From the NCBI GenBank assembly GCA_016934415.1, contig JAFGSW010000014.1, positions 1 to 64,000 on the forward strand: a stretch of DNA of 64,000 bases, in the 5' to 3' direction. This document shows positions 33,446 to 41,773 of the stretch, in pieces (position 1 is the first letter of the stretch; the number at the start of each line of letters is the position of its first letter). This DNA comes from Spirochaetales bacterium. GTDB taxonomy: Bacteria > Spirochaetota > Spirochaetia > SZUA-6 > RPPD01. The position numbers and the translations under genes were made by a program. The notes below the pieces were generated by a model. The model worked only from the letters and a program-made list of their open reading frames with translations. It was not told the origin of the DNA and searched no databases.

Positions 33446-33557
33446 AGTAATTCACCGCATAGATCACCTTATTTCGGCGTTTGAGCCGATTCGAACAACT
33501 GACGACCGAAAAAAAGGCGCAGGGCGTCTTGGAGCGGCCGTCCAGGAGACGTTATCC

Positions 33558-36500
33558 ATGAAAAAGAGCCAGGCCGGAGACAGGACGCTTGGTATTTGCC
33601 TCGGCGCCTCGACCATCAGCGCCGTGCTTCTCCGTAAATCAGGCGACACGATAGATATAGAAGACACCTTCATTCTGCCGCACGAGGGCAATCCCAAGGC
33701 TGTGTTCCAAAACCTCGTCGGCCGGTTCGAGAAGGACGATTGTCGCCTGCTCATCACCGGCCGGAAGTTCCGGCACTTCGTCAACCTGCCGAGCATCACC
33801 GAGCCCGAGGCGATCGAGTTCGCGTTGGCGCACGTGGAGCGGCGCGGGGTCCGCTACGACGCTCTCGTCTCCGCCGGCGGGGAGACGTTCATGGTCTACC
33901 GCCTCGACCACAACCACAAGGTGGCCGGCATCTCCACCGGCAACAAGTGCGCCTCCGGCACCGGCGAATTCTTCCTCCAGCAGATCAAACGCATGGACCT
34001 GGACGTGGAGGAGGCGATCCGCCTGGCGGACTCGGGTCAGCCCTACGCGGTAAGCGGCCGGTGTTCGGTCTTCTGCAAGTCCGACTGCACCCATGCCCTG
34101 AACAAGGGCGAACCGATCGCCAATGTCACGGCCGGCCTCTGCCAGATGATCTCCCAGAAGATCACCGAGCTCCTCGCCAAGACCCCGCACGAGAAAGTGC
34201 TCGTGGTCGGGGGCACGGCCCAGAACAAGGTCGTCATCGACCATATCAAGCGGGAAATTCCCGAGGTCGACGTGCCGGCGGAGGCCCCCTACTTCGAGGC
34301 GCTGGGCGCGGCCCTGGCCGCCTTCGACCGCGGCGCGAAACTGTCCTCCAAGCTCTTTCACGGCGAGCGCTCGGGTTTCTCGTTCCTCCCCTCGCTCGAC
34401 AGCTTCGCCTCCCTCGTGACCTTCAACTCGATCGAGTTCGGCACGGCGCGGCCGGGCGACGCCTGCCTCGTCGGATTGGACGTGGGCTCCACCACCACCA
34501 AGGCCGTGCTCCTGCGCCCGGCCGACCACAAGATCCTCGCCTCGATCTATCTGCGCACCAACGGGAACCCCGTGGAGGCTTCCCGGCAGTGCTACACCGC
34601 CATCCGCGACCAGCTGGGCGGCGTCAAGGTGAACATCCAGGGCATCGGCGTCACCGGGTCGGGCCGCCACATCGCGGGCCTGTACTCGCTCACCGAGGGC
34701 ATCATCAACGAAATCATCGCCCACGCCTCGGCGGCCGTGTATTTCGATCCGGGCGTCGACACGATCTTCGAGATCGGCGGCCAGGACGCCAAGTACACCT
34801 ACCTCACCAACTCGGTGGCCGCGGACTACGCCATGAACGAGGCCTGCTCCGCGGGCACCGGCTCCTTCCTCGAAGAGGCGGCCTTCGAGTCTCTCGGCGT
34901 CAAGACCACCGCCATCGCGGACCTGGCCGTCAAGGGCGCGCGGCCGCCCAACTTCTCCGACCAGTGCGCCGCCTTCATCTCCTCCGACATCAAGAACGCC
35001 ACCCACGAGGGCATCGCGCGCGAGGACATCCTGGCCGGGCTCGTCTACTCGATCTGCTTCAATTACATCAACCGCGTCAAGGGCCACCGGCCGGTGGGAC
35101 AGAAGATTTTCATGCAGGGGGGCGTGTGCTACAACCGCGCCGTGCCCCTCGCCATGGCAGCCATCATCAGAAAGCCCATCGTCGTGCCGCCCGAGCCGGG
35201 GCTCATGGGCGCCTTCGGCGTGGCGCTCGAGGTGGAGAAAAGGCTCCAGCTCGGTCTGCTTGAGCGGAAGAGCTTCGACCTCGACGCCATCATCGGCCGC
35301 GAGGTCACCTACGAGGAGCCGTTCGTCTGCGCGGGCGGCAAGGAGAAGTGCGACCTCAAGTGCAGCATCAACCGCATCCGGATCGAGGGCGCGCTCTATC
35401 CCTTCGGCGGCGCCTGCAACCGCTACTACAACATCCGCTACAAGATCCACCTCGATGCGGAGAAGCTCGATCTGGTGAAGCTTCGCGAGGAGCTCCTGTT
35501 CGACAAGTATGTGCGCACTCAAGGCCCGGGAGCGAGCGGACCCGTCATCGGGGTCAATCGCAGTTTCCTCACCCACCGGCTCTTTCCGCTCGTCTACAAT
35601 TACTTCACCCTGCTCGGCTGCCGGGTGGTTATCCCGCGCGAGATCAATGAGAAGGCTTTCGACCGCCAGACCTCCTCCCTGTGTTTTCCGGCCCAGCTCG
35701 CCATCGGGTACTTCGATACGCTCATCGATATGAAGCCCGATTACTACTTCATGCCGCACATCGAGGAGATGTACATCGCGGCCGGCAACACCCGCAAGGA
35801 ATTCTCGTCAACCTGCATCTTCATCCAGGGCGAGGCCTTCTGGATGCGCCAGATTTTCAAGGACAAGGACCTCGAGGGCAAAATCATTTCGCCGACGGTC
35901 AATTTCGCGGGCGGCTGGCACCACGGCGAAGGGGAGTTCGTCGACGTCGCCCGGACGCTGGGGTTCTCCGCCGACCAGGCGCGGCGGGCCTTCACCCAGG
36001 CGGTCCGTTTCCAGGAGCAGTTCGAGCAGGAGCTCACCCTGATCGGCGCGGAGGCGCTTGAGGAGCTCCACCGCCATCCGGAGCGCATCGCCCTGGTGGT
36101 GGTGGGACGCCCCTACAACGCCTTCACCGACGAGGCGAACAAGGGCATCCCCAAGAAGATCGCCACCCGCGGCTGCCTCGTCCTGCCCCACGACATGCTT
36201 CCCTACCAGAGCGAACCGATGCCCGTTCCCCACGACGATTACATGCACTGGGAAATCGGACAGGAGATTCTGCGCGCTTCCGCCATCGTTAAGCGCGATC
36301 CGCAGTTGTTCGGCGTGTACGTCACGAATTTCCTCTGCGCCATCGATTCGCTCATGGTCACCTACTTCCGCAAGCTCATGCAGACCAAGCCGTCGCTCAC
36401 GCTCGAGCTCGACGGCCATACCGCCGACGCCGGCATCAACACCCGGCTCGAGGCCTTCCTCGACATCATCAAGAACTACCTCCACGTTCAGAAGGAAGTG

Positions 36501-37919
36501 ACGGACGTCTCGACCAACGGCTTCCGCCAGGCGCGGATCTCGGTCGAGAACACCGGGATGTTCTTCATCGGTTCCGACGACCTCAAGCTCCCGCTCACCA
36601 ACCCGCGGGTGAGGATGATCATTCCCTCCATGGGCGATCTGGGCAGCCGCGCCCTGGCGGCGGTCTTGAGGAAACGGGGCGTCAATGCCCTCGCCATGCC
36701 CATCGCCGACAATGAAGCCCTGCGCTTCGGGCGGGGCGTCACCACCTGCAAGGAGTGCCTGCCCATGCTCGTGTGCGTGGGATCCATGCTCAAGTATCTG
36801 GAGCACCGCAAGACGCCGGATGAGAAACTCGTCGTTTTCCAGCCGCGCGCGGCGGGCTACTGCCGCCTGGGCCAGTACCACGTCTACATGAACATGCTCA
36901 TCCGGGAGCGCCGCCTCAAGGACGTGGCGGTCCTCTCGCTCGCCAATGAAGAGCGGTATTCCGGCCTGGGCCCGACGTTCGCGCTCTCGGCCTGGGAGGC
37001 GATCGTGGTGAGCGACGTCATGGACGACATCAGGAATTCCATCCAGACGCTCGCCGTCGACCCGGACGGGGCATTGCGGCTGTTCGCCGCCGAGTACGGC
37101 AAGGTGCTCGAGGTCATGGCCGGCACGCGGCGCGGCTCGCTCTATCGCCAGCTTAAAGCCATGGCGCGCGTTCTTTCCGGCATCGAGCTCACGCTCCCGT
37201 ACGACCAGGCGCCGCAGGTCATCGTCATGGGCGAAATTTTCGTACGCCGCGACGCGTTCTCCAACCAGGGGATTGCGCGCATGCTCGCCGACCGCGGCTT
37301 TATCGCCCGTCTCTCCCCGGTGGCCGAATGGATGTATTACCTGAATTACATGATCAAGGAAGGCCTGCACTATTCGAACCATACGCTGCTGGGTGCGATT
37401 GAATTTATCATCTCGTCGAAAACCCAACGGATCGTGGAGAAGCGGATCAAGCGGATTCTCGCCGCGAGCGGATTGTATACCTATGAAATCATCGATATAG
37501 ACGATTTGATCCGGTATTCGAAAAAATTTCTCCCTCATTCCCTCAAGGGCGAGCCGGGGCTCATCATCGGTCTCTTGATGCGTGACGTGCTCACCAAGTA
37601 CGCGGGCATCATCAATATCGGGCCGTTCGGGTGCATGCCGGTGCGGTTCACCGAAGCGGTCGTGGCCAACAACATCGACGTCAGGGCGAAGACCGAAGCC
37701 TGGAAAGAGGCAGGCATCGAACTCGGCGACATCGGGTTTTCCGAGGCGGACCGCATTCCCTTCCTCACGATCGAGTGCGACGGCAATCCCTATCCGCAGC
37801 TTCTCGAGGCCCGCTTCGAGAGCTTCTGCCTGCAGGCGGGAAGGGCGGCGGAGCGTCTCGGGAGACGGGTGCCCAACCCGCGGCAGGAGGGCGCCCGCGC
37901 GGGAGCAGTCGACGGCTAG
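33558..37919 (+). CDS. Giant CoA-dehydratase activase (tandem BcrAD/BadFG ASKHA domains + DUF2229)
   Basis: Contains two ATP-binding activase domains of the type that inject an electron into 2-hydroxyacyl-CoA dehydratases and benzoyl-CoA reductases. The first (about residues 10-290) has LGICLGASTIS and the cluster region SGRCSVFCKSDCTHA; the second (about 315-590) has GLDVGSTTTKAVLL, GGQDAKYT, NEACSAGTGSFLE and FSDQCAAFISSD. A long DUF2229-type C-terminal part (from about 620) includes cysteine-rich KCDLKCSINRI and CKECLPMLVC. The ATG at 33558 follows GGAGAC. At 1453 residues it combines activator and a dehydratase-like scaffold in one chain. No acyl-CoA dehydratase gene is nearby, and the substrate is unknown. 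Confidence 0.92.
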   Translation: MKKSQAGDRTLGICLGASTISAVLLRKSGDTIDIEDTFILPHEGNPKAVFQNLVGRFEKDDCRLLITGRKFRHFVNLPSITEPEAIEFALAHVERRGVRYDALVSAGGETFMVYRLDHNHKVAGISTGNKCASGTGEFFLQQIKRMDLDVEEAIRLADSGQPYAVSGRCSVFCKSDCTHALNKGEPIANVTAGLCQMISQKITELLAKTPHEKVLVVGGTAQNKVVIDHIKREIPEVDVPAEAPYFEALGAALAAFDRGAKLSSKLFHGERSGFSFLPSLDSFASLVTFNSIEFGTARPGDACLVGLDVGSTTTKAVLLRPADHKILASIYLRTNGNPVEASRQCYTAIRDQLGGVKVNIQGIGVTGSGRHIAGLYSLTEGIINEIIAHASAAVYFDPGVDTIFEIGGQDAKYTYLTNSVAADYAMNEACSAGTGSFLEEAAFESLGVKTTAIADLAVKGARPPNFSDQCAAFISSDIKNATHEGIAREDILAGLVYSICFNYINRVKGHRPVGQKIFMQGGVCYNRAVPLAMAAIIRKPIVVPPEPGLMGAFGVALEVEKRLQLGLLERKSFDLDAIIGREVTYEEPFVCAGGKEKCDLKCSINRIRIEGALYPFGGACNRYYNIRYKIHLDAEKLDLVKLREELLFDKYVRTQGPGASGPVIGVNRSFLTHRLFPLVYNYFTLLGCRVVIPREINEKAFDRQTSSLCFPAQLAIGYFDTLIDMKPDYYFMPHIEEMYIAAGNTRKEFSSTCIFIQGEAFWMRQIFKDKDLEGKIISPTVNFAGGWHHGEGEFVDVARTLGFSADQARRAFTQAVRFQEQFEQELTLIGAEALEELHRHPERIALVVVGRPYNAFTDEANKGIPKKIATRGCLVLPHDMLPYQSEPMPVPHDDYMHWEIGQEILRASAIVKRDPQLFGVYVTNFLCAIDSLMVTYFRKLMQTKPSLTLELDGHTADAGINTRLEAFLDIIKNYLHVQKEVTDVSTNGFRQARISVENTGMFFIGSDDLKLPLTNPRVRMIIPSMGDLGSRALAAVLRKRGVNALAMPIADNEALRFGRGVTTCKECLPMLVCVGSMLKYLEHRKTPDEKLVVFQPRAAGYCRLGQYHVYMNMLIRERRLKDVAVLSLANEERYSGLGPTFALSAWEAIVVSDVMDDIRNSIQTLAVDPDGALRLFAAEYGKVLEVMAGTRRGSLYRQLKAMARVLSGIELTLPYDQAPQVIVMGEIFVRRDAFSNQGIARMLADRGFIARLSPVAEWMYYLNYMIKEGLHYSNHTLLGAIEFIISSKTQRIVEKRIKRILAASGLYTYEIIDIDDLIRYSKKFLPHSLKGEPGLIIGLLMRDVLTKYAGIINIGPFGCMPVRFTEAVVANNIDVRAKTEAWKEAGIELGDIGFSEADRIPFLTIECDGNPYPQLLEARFESFCLQAGRAAERLGRRVPNPRQEGARAGAVDG

Positions 37920-38406
37920 GCGGCGCGTCGGCGTTCGTCATCGGTCGGAAGGATCGAATCGGCTGCCGCGTCGTTTCCGGCGCAAGGCCCGGGGGCGATG
38001 GATGCCCGGACTTATGAAAAAACATACGGACCCTTTTCAAGCGCGACTCGCGATCGGCCGGACTTCGGCGTTTTTCCGGTACATCATGAGACATCGACCG
38101 AATTGTCCGGAGAATGGACGGCCGTTTCCCGTACGATTCGAGACCCGCTTTCCTCTTGAAGATAGATTTCATAGCGCTTGACCGCCAAGCCGAACGTCGC
38201 GCGAGTGAGGCCGTGACGGAAGAATAGAATTTGCACGCCGACGGTCGACTCTACTATACTATGAGGTGGCGCTGAAAAACGTCGCAAAGCCGATATCAAA
38301 ATCCGACGCGGGACGGTTTTTTAGCGTACGAGAATGGCAACGACCGTCGGCAAGACTCGAATGGATTCGCGACGTCAAGGCGGACCGATAAGATGGACTG
38401 AATGCG
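37920..38406. other. Intergenic region, possible promoter at 38231-38260
   Basis: 487 bp between the activase and the histidine kinase gene. TTGCAC (38231-38236), 18 nt and TATACT (38255-38260) could drive the kinase gene with a leader of about 140 nt. No convincing reading frame, RNA gene or terminator was found. Confidence 0.4.
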
Positions 38407-40307
38407 ATGATTGATGGAAACCCATCGCGGTTCCTGGATCACATTCCCCACGCCGCTATTTTATGTTCGTCCGATGGAACACTCCAGAGAATGAACGAGG
38501 GATTTCGATCGCTCTTCGGCGTCACTTTTCCCGCGCTTTTCGTCGGCCTGTACAACATCCTGAAGGACGATGTGTTGCGGCACGGTCTTCGCCCCGACGA
38601 ACAACTGGCGCCCGTCTTTGAGGGGAAGACGATACTCTCCACCGTTGTCCAGTATCCCCTGGAGCTGGTCGACCTCGGGCTGGGGCTGGAGAAAAAGGAC
38701 CTCCTGGTCCTTGAGATGGTCGCTTTTCCGGTATGGTCCGAGCATCCCGCCGGATCCGGCGTCATCGTCGTTTTCAAGGATGTTGTGGAACGGCAGAAGA
38801 TGCAGGTCCGGCTCGCCGAAAGCGAAAAGCGCTACCGCACGCTCATGGAAGCCCTTCCTGACATGCTTTTTTGCGTTGCACCGGATAAAACCGTTTTATT
38901 CGTGAACGAAAATTCCGCCGTTAAATTACATACGACGCCGGAACAAGTCGCCGGGAAAAATTTTTCCGATCTTTTCCCTCCGCAGAATTTCGAACGGATG
39001 TGGAGAAAAATCGAACGGGTTTTCGATACGGGGCGGCCGGCGTACTCGGAGAATAAGACTATCTTCGGAAAAACCCCGCTCTGGCTCGATACCTGGCTGG
39101 TCCCGCTCCATGACAACCGGGGGGCGGTCTACGCCGTGATGGGCGTCTCCCGCGATATCACCGAAAAAAAGAAATACAAGGAAGAATTGGAGAAAACCCG
39201 CAACCTGGAATCCCTCGGCACGCTGGCCGGCGGCATCGCGCATGATTTCAACAACATCCTCGCCGCGGTCCAGGGGAACTTGTCCCTTATCAAGGCGACC
39301 TGCGCGGGGCACACCGAACAGACCGAATACGTCTCGCAGGCGTTTCAGGCGACGGAACGGGCGCGTGCCATCACCCAGCAGCTCCTTACCTTTTCCAAGG
39401 GCGGCGCGCCGATCAGACAGGAGGCGTCGATCCGGGAACTGATGGTTGACTCGACGGAGTTCATCGTCCACGGAACGGCGGTGCGGGCTGAGTTTTCCAT
39501 CCCGGACGATTTATGGCCGTGCCGGTTGGACTCGGGCCAGATAAGTCAGGTCATTCAAAACCTGGTGAGCAATGCGGTGCAGGCCATGCCGAAAGGCGGG
39601 ATAATGGAAGTGAGCGCCTGCAATGTGAAGCTGGAAAAAGGCCACGCTTCGGGCTTCGCCGGCCGATTTATGCAGATTTCCGTCAGGACCACGGCCCCGG
39701 AATTCCCGAGGAGAACCTGGAAAAGATCTTTGATCCCTTTTTCACCACGAAGCACTCGGGACACGGCCTCGGGCTTTCCCTCTGCTATTCTATCGTGAAA
39801 AAACATGATGGTTTTATCGACGCCGTTTCCGACCCCCGAGGCGAAACGGCGATCTCGTTTCATCTCCCCGCAAACAAACCGCCGGATCCGGCGCGGATAA
39901 CGTCCGGCGGGATGCCCGTGAAGAAATCCAAAGCGGGGAAACGGATTTTAGTGATCGATGACGAGGCGTTCGTCCGCTTCACGATCGAGAAGTGCCTGCT
40001 CCACCTCGGGTGCCGGCCGAGCATGGCCGCCGACGGGGTGGAGGGGTCACGGTTATTCCGGCACGCTCTGGAAACCGGCAATCCCTTCGATGCGGTTATC
40101 CTCGACCTGACGATCCCGGGGAGCGCCGGCGGCGGCGTGATTCTGTCCGATCTCGCGAAAATCGATCCGAATATCAAGGCGATTGTCTCGAGCGGGTATT
40201 CCAACAGCCCGGTCTTGGCCGATCCGGCGGCGTTCGGTTTCAGGGCGGTGCTGTCCAAGCCCTTCGCGCTCGCCGACGTGGCACGCGCGCTCGACAAGGC
40301 ATTATGA
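38407..40307 (+). pseudogene. Hybrid sensor histidine kinase (PAS-PAS-HisKA-HATPase-REC) broken by a frameshift
   Basis: The first frame (38407-39798) encodes two PAS domains (about residues 8-140 and 145-260), a HisKA with LAGGIAHDFNNILAAVQG and the N box of the ATPase (QVIQNLVSNAVQAM). It then turns to nonsense near 39686. The +2 frame continues exactly where it stops: [37 protein letters not shown], then a C-terminal receiver (RILVIDDEAFVRF, phosphoacceptor Asp in VILDLTIPG) ending at 40307. One extra G in the GTCAGGACC stretch would join both halves. This is either a real mutation, a sequencing error or slippage. As read, the product lacks the G boxes and receiver. Confidence 0.85.
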
Positions 40308-40353
40308 CGGCGCGTTTCGTTCCCGCGGACGCTTCCCGGACGCCGGTGCGGTT

Positions 40354-40992
40354 TCATGTCATTCCGTTCTTTTTTTCCCCTTCCCGGTGATGGACGGAGA
40401 AATAGAGCACTTTTTCGAGCATGAGCGCCAGATCGACGTTTTCCACGTACACCGATTCCGGCACGGTCAGGCTGACGGGGGCGAAATTCAGAATACCCTT
40501 GATCTTGTTTTCCACCAGGAGGTCGGCGACCGACTGGGCGTTCTCGGCCGGCACCGTGATGATCCCGACGCTCGCCTGTGAAGCCGCGATCAGCTCCGGG
40601 ATTTTCTCGAGGGAATAACACGGGCAGCCATTGTATTTCAGGTTGACCTTGAGCGGATCGCTGTCGAAGGCGGCGATAAGATTGTATTCGGTTTTGTCCT
40701 TGATGAAATAGGCGATCAGGGCCCGCCCCAAATTGCCGGCTCCCACCAGAATAAGGCTTTTCACCTCCGGTTTGTTAAAGAAGACGTTCAGGCAATCAAT
40801 AAGAGCTTTTATTTCGTAGCCATGCCGGGGGGTTCCGTAATATCCGATATTCATCAAGTCTCTTCGTACTATTGCCGCTGAATACCCTGAAATTCCCGCC
40901 AATTGATGTGAAAAAATATGGGTATTTCCCTTTCCCGATTGGTTTTTCAGCAATCTTCGGTATAGGGCGAGCCTTTCAATCGTCTTCTCCAT
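40354..40992 (-). CDS. rex: Redox-sensing transcriptional repressor Rex
   Basis: Winged-helix repressor that leaves DNA when the NADH/NAD+ ratio rises. The N-terminal DNA-binding domain contains SHQLAGISGYSAAIVRRDLM then NIGYYGTPRHGYE (residues 28-60), and the Rossmann domain starts SLILVGAGNLGRALIAYF near 80. The FSVHHREG end resembles the domain-swapped C-terminal helix. At 212 residues it is normal. AGAGGTGAGG precedes the ATG. A Rex operator (41027-41044) lies about 35 bp upstream, over its own -10 box and beside the -35 box of the divergent hydrogenase operon, so Rex should control both. Confidence 0.96.
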   Translation of the reverse strand: MEKTIERLALYRRLLKNQSGKGNTHIFSHQLAGISGYSAAIVRRDLMNIGYYGTPRHGYEIKALIDCLNVFFNKPEVKSLILVGAGNLGRALIAYFIKDKTEYNLIAAFDSDPLKVNLKYNGCPCYSLEKIPELIAASQASVGIITVPAENAQSVADLLVENKIKGILNFAPVSLTVPESVYVENVDLALMLEKVLYFSVHHREGEKKNGMT

Positions 40993-41026
40993 AGATCCTC
41001 ACCTCTTGTTTGTGAAATTAATTACT

Positions 41027-41044
41027 TTGTTAAATATATAACAA
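41027..41044. promoter_or_regulatory. Rex operator between rex and the hydrogenase operon
   Basis: TTGTTA-AATATA-TAACAA, an 18-bp site of the form known for Rex. Two extra TTGTGAAAT half-sites, in inverted orientation, flank it at 41010-41018 and 41053-41061. It overlaps the rex -10 (TATATT on the minus strand, 17 nt from a TTGTGA box at 41056-41061) and ends 3 bp before the hydrogenase -35. Confidence 0.85.
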
Positions 41045-41047
41045 TGT

Positions 41048-41086
41048 TTGACATTTCACAATACATATGCTATATTTGCATATGTA
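41048..41086 (+). promoter_or_regulatory. Hydrogenase operon promoter with a second palindrome over the -10 box
   Basis: A perfect TTGACA (41048-41053), a 17-nt spacer and TATATT (41071-41076). TACATATGC (41062-41070) and GCATATGTA (41078-41086) form 9-bp arms exactly around the -10 box. This palindrome is unlike the Rex site and suggests a second regulator. The leader to the first gene (41291) is about 205 nt, with no clear riboswitch seen. Confidence 0.8.
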
Positions 41087-41290
41087 CAGCCAAACTAAAA
41101 AAAAGACAATATCCGAATGTGTTTGCATCTGATTTCCGCCTTGATGGAAAGTGAAGATGCGATCCGCATTCGAAAAAGCTCGAAGGCATGCTTTGACACG
41201 CAGCATGCCCCAGCTCGTTATACCATAATTTAAAAACCGATGATAGCGAAAAATGAGGTTCAAAGCTTTGCGGATGCAAGGAGCATGTGT

Positions 41291-41773
41291 ATGAGTAATC
41301 CGGCGCTCGAAAAAATTTTCACCAAGTATCCATGCGCTTCCCGGGAAAATTTAATCCCCCTCCTCCAGGATGTTCAGGAGAAAGACGGCTACCTTTCGGA
41401 GGAATCGATCCGAGATATCAGCCGCTATCTCAAGCTTCCTTCAAGTAAAATCTACGGAGTCGCGACCTTTTATAACCAGTTTCGGTTTCATCCCATCGGA
41501 AAGTTTCACCTCCAACTCTGTCGCGGGACGGCATGCCATGTGAATGGGTCGGCCAAGCTCCTCGAAGCCGTTAGGAAAATACTGAAAATCGAGCCGGGCC
41601 AGACGACGAAAGACAAAATGTGGAGTCTCGAGACCGTGGCCTGCATGGGAGCCTGCGGGCTGTCGCCCGTCATCTGCGTCAATGGCGAATTTCACGCGAA
41701 AGTCACGCCGAAATCGCTCATAAAGATTCTCGATCAGTATCGCGTGCAGGAGGCCGGTCATGCCGGAAAATAA
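41291..41773 (+). CDS. NuoE/HydC-type [2Fe-2S] subunit of the bifurcating hydrogenase
   Basis: Thioredoxin-fold electron-transfer subunit. The four cluster cysteines are seen in LCRGTACHVNGS (first pair) and CMGACGLSPVIC (second pair), preceded by the helical block ALEKIFTKYPCASRENLIPL and IYGVATFYNQF, all typical of NuoE/HndA/HydC. The ATG at 41291 has AGGAG seven bases upstream; an in-frame start at 41240 would add 17 unrelated residues. The gene overlaps the next one by 14 bp, showing tight coupling. It is the first gene of the Rex-controlled operon. In HydABC-type enzymes this subunit supports NADH and ferredoxin bifurcation. Confidence 0.93.
   Translation: MSNPALEKIFTKYPCASRENLIPLLQDVQEKDGYLSEESIRDISRYLKLPSSKIYGVATFYNQFRFHPIGKFHLQLCRGTACHVNGSAKLLEAVRKILKIEPGQTTKDKMWSLETVACMGACGLSPVICVNGEFHAKVTPKSLIKILDQYRVQEAGHAGK

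Noticed and set aside
33639-35759. Long antisense frames (up to 857 codons, e.g. also 30807-33380) opposite real genes
   Set aside because: They are antisense to the activase and GGDEF/EAL genes, low in information and of no recognisable family; long antisense frames are expected at high GC.
41087-41290. Riboswitch in the 205-nt hydrogenase leader
   Set aside because: No known riboswitch core could be recognised by eye; the length alone is not evidence.
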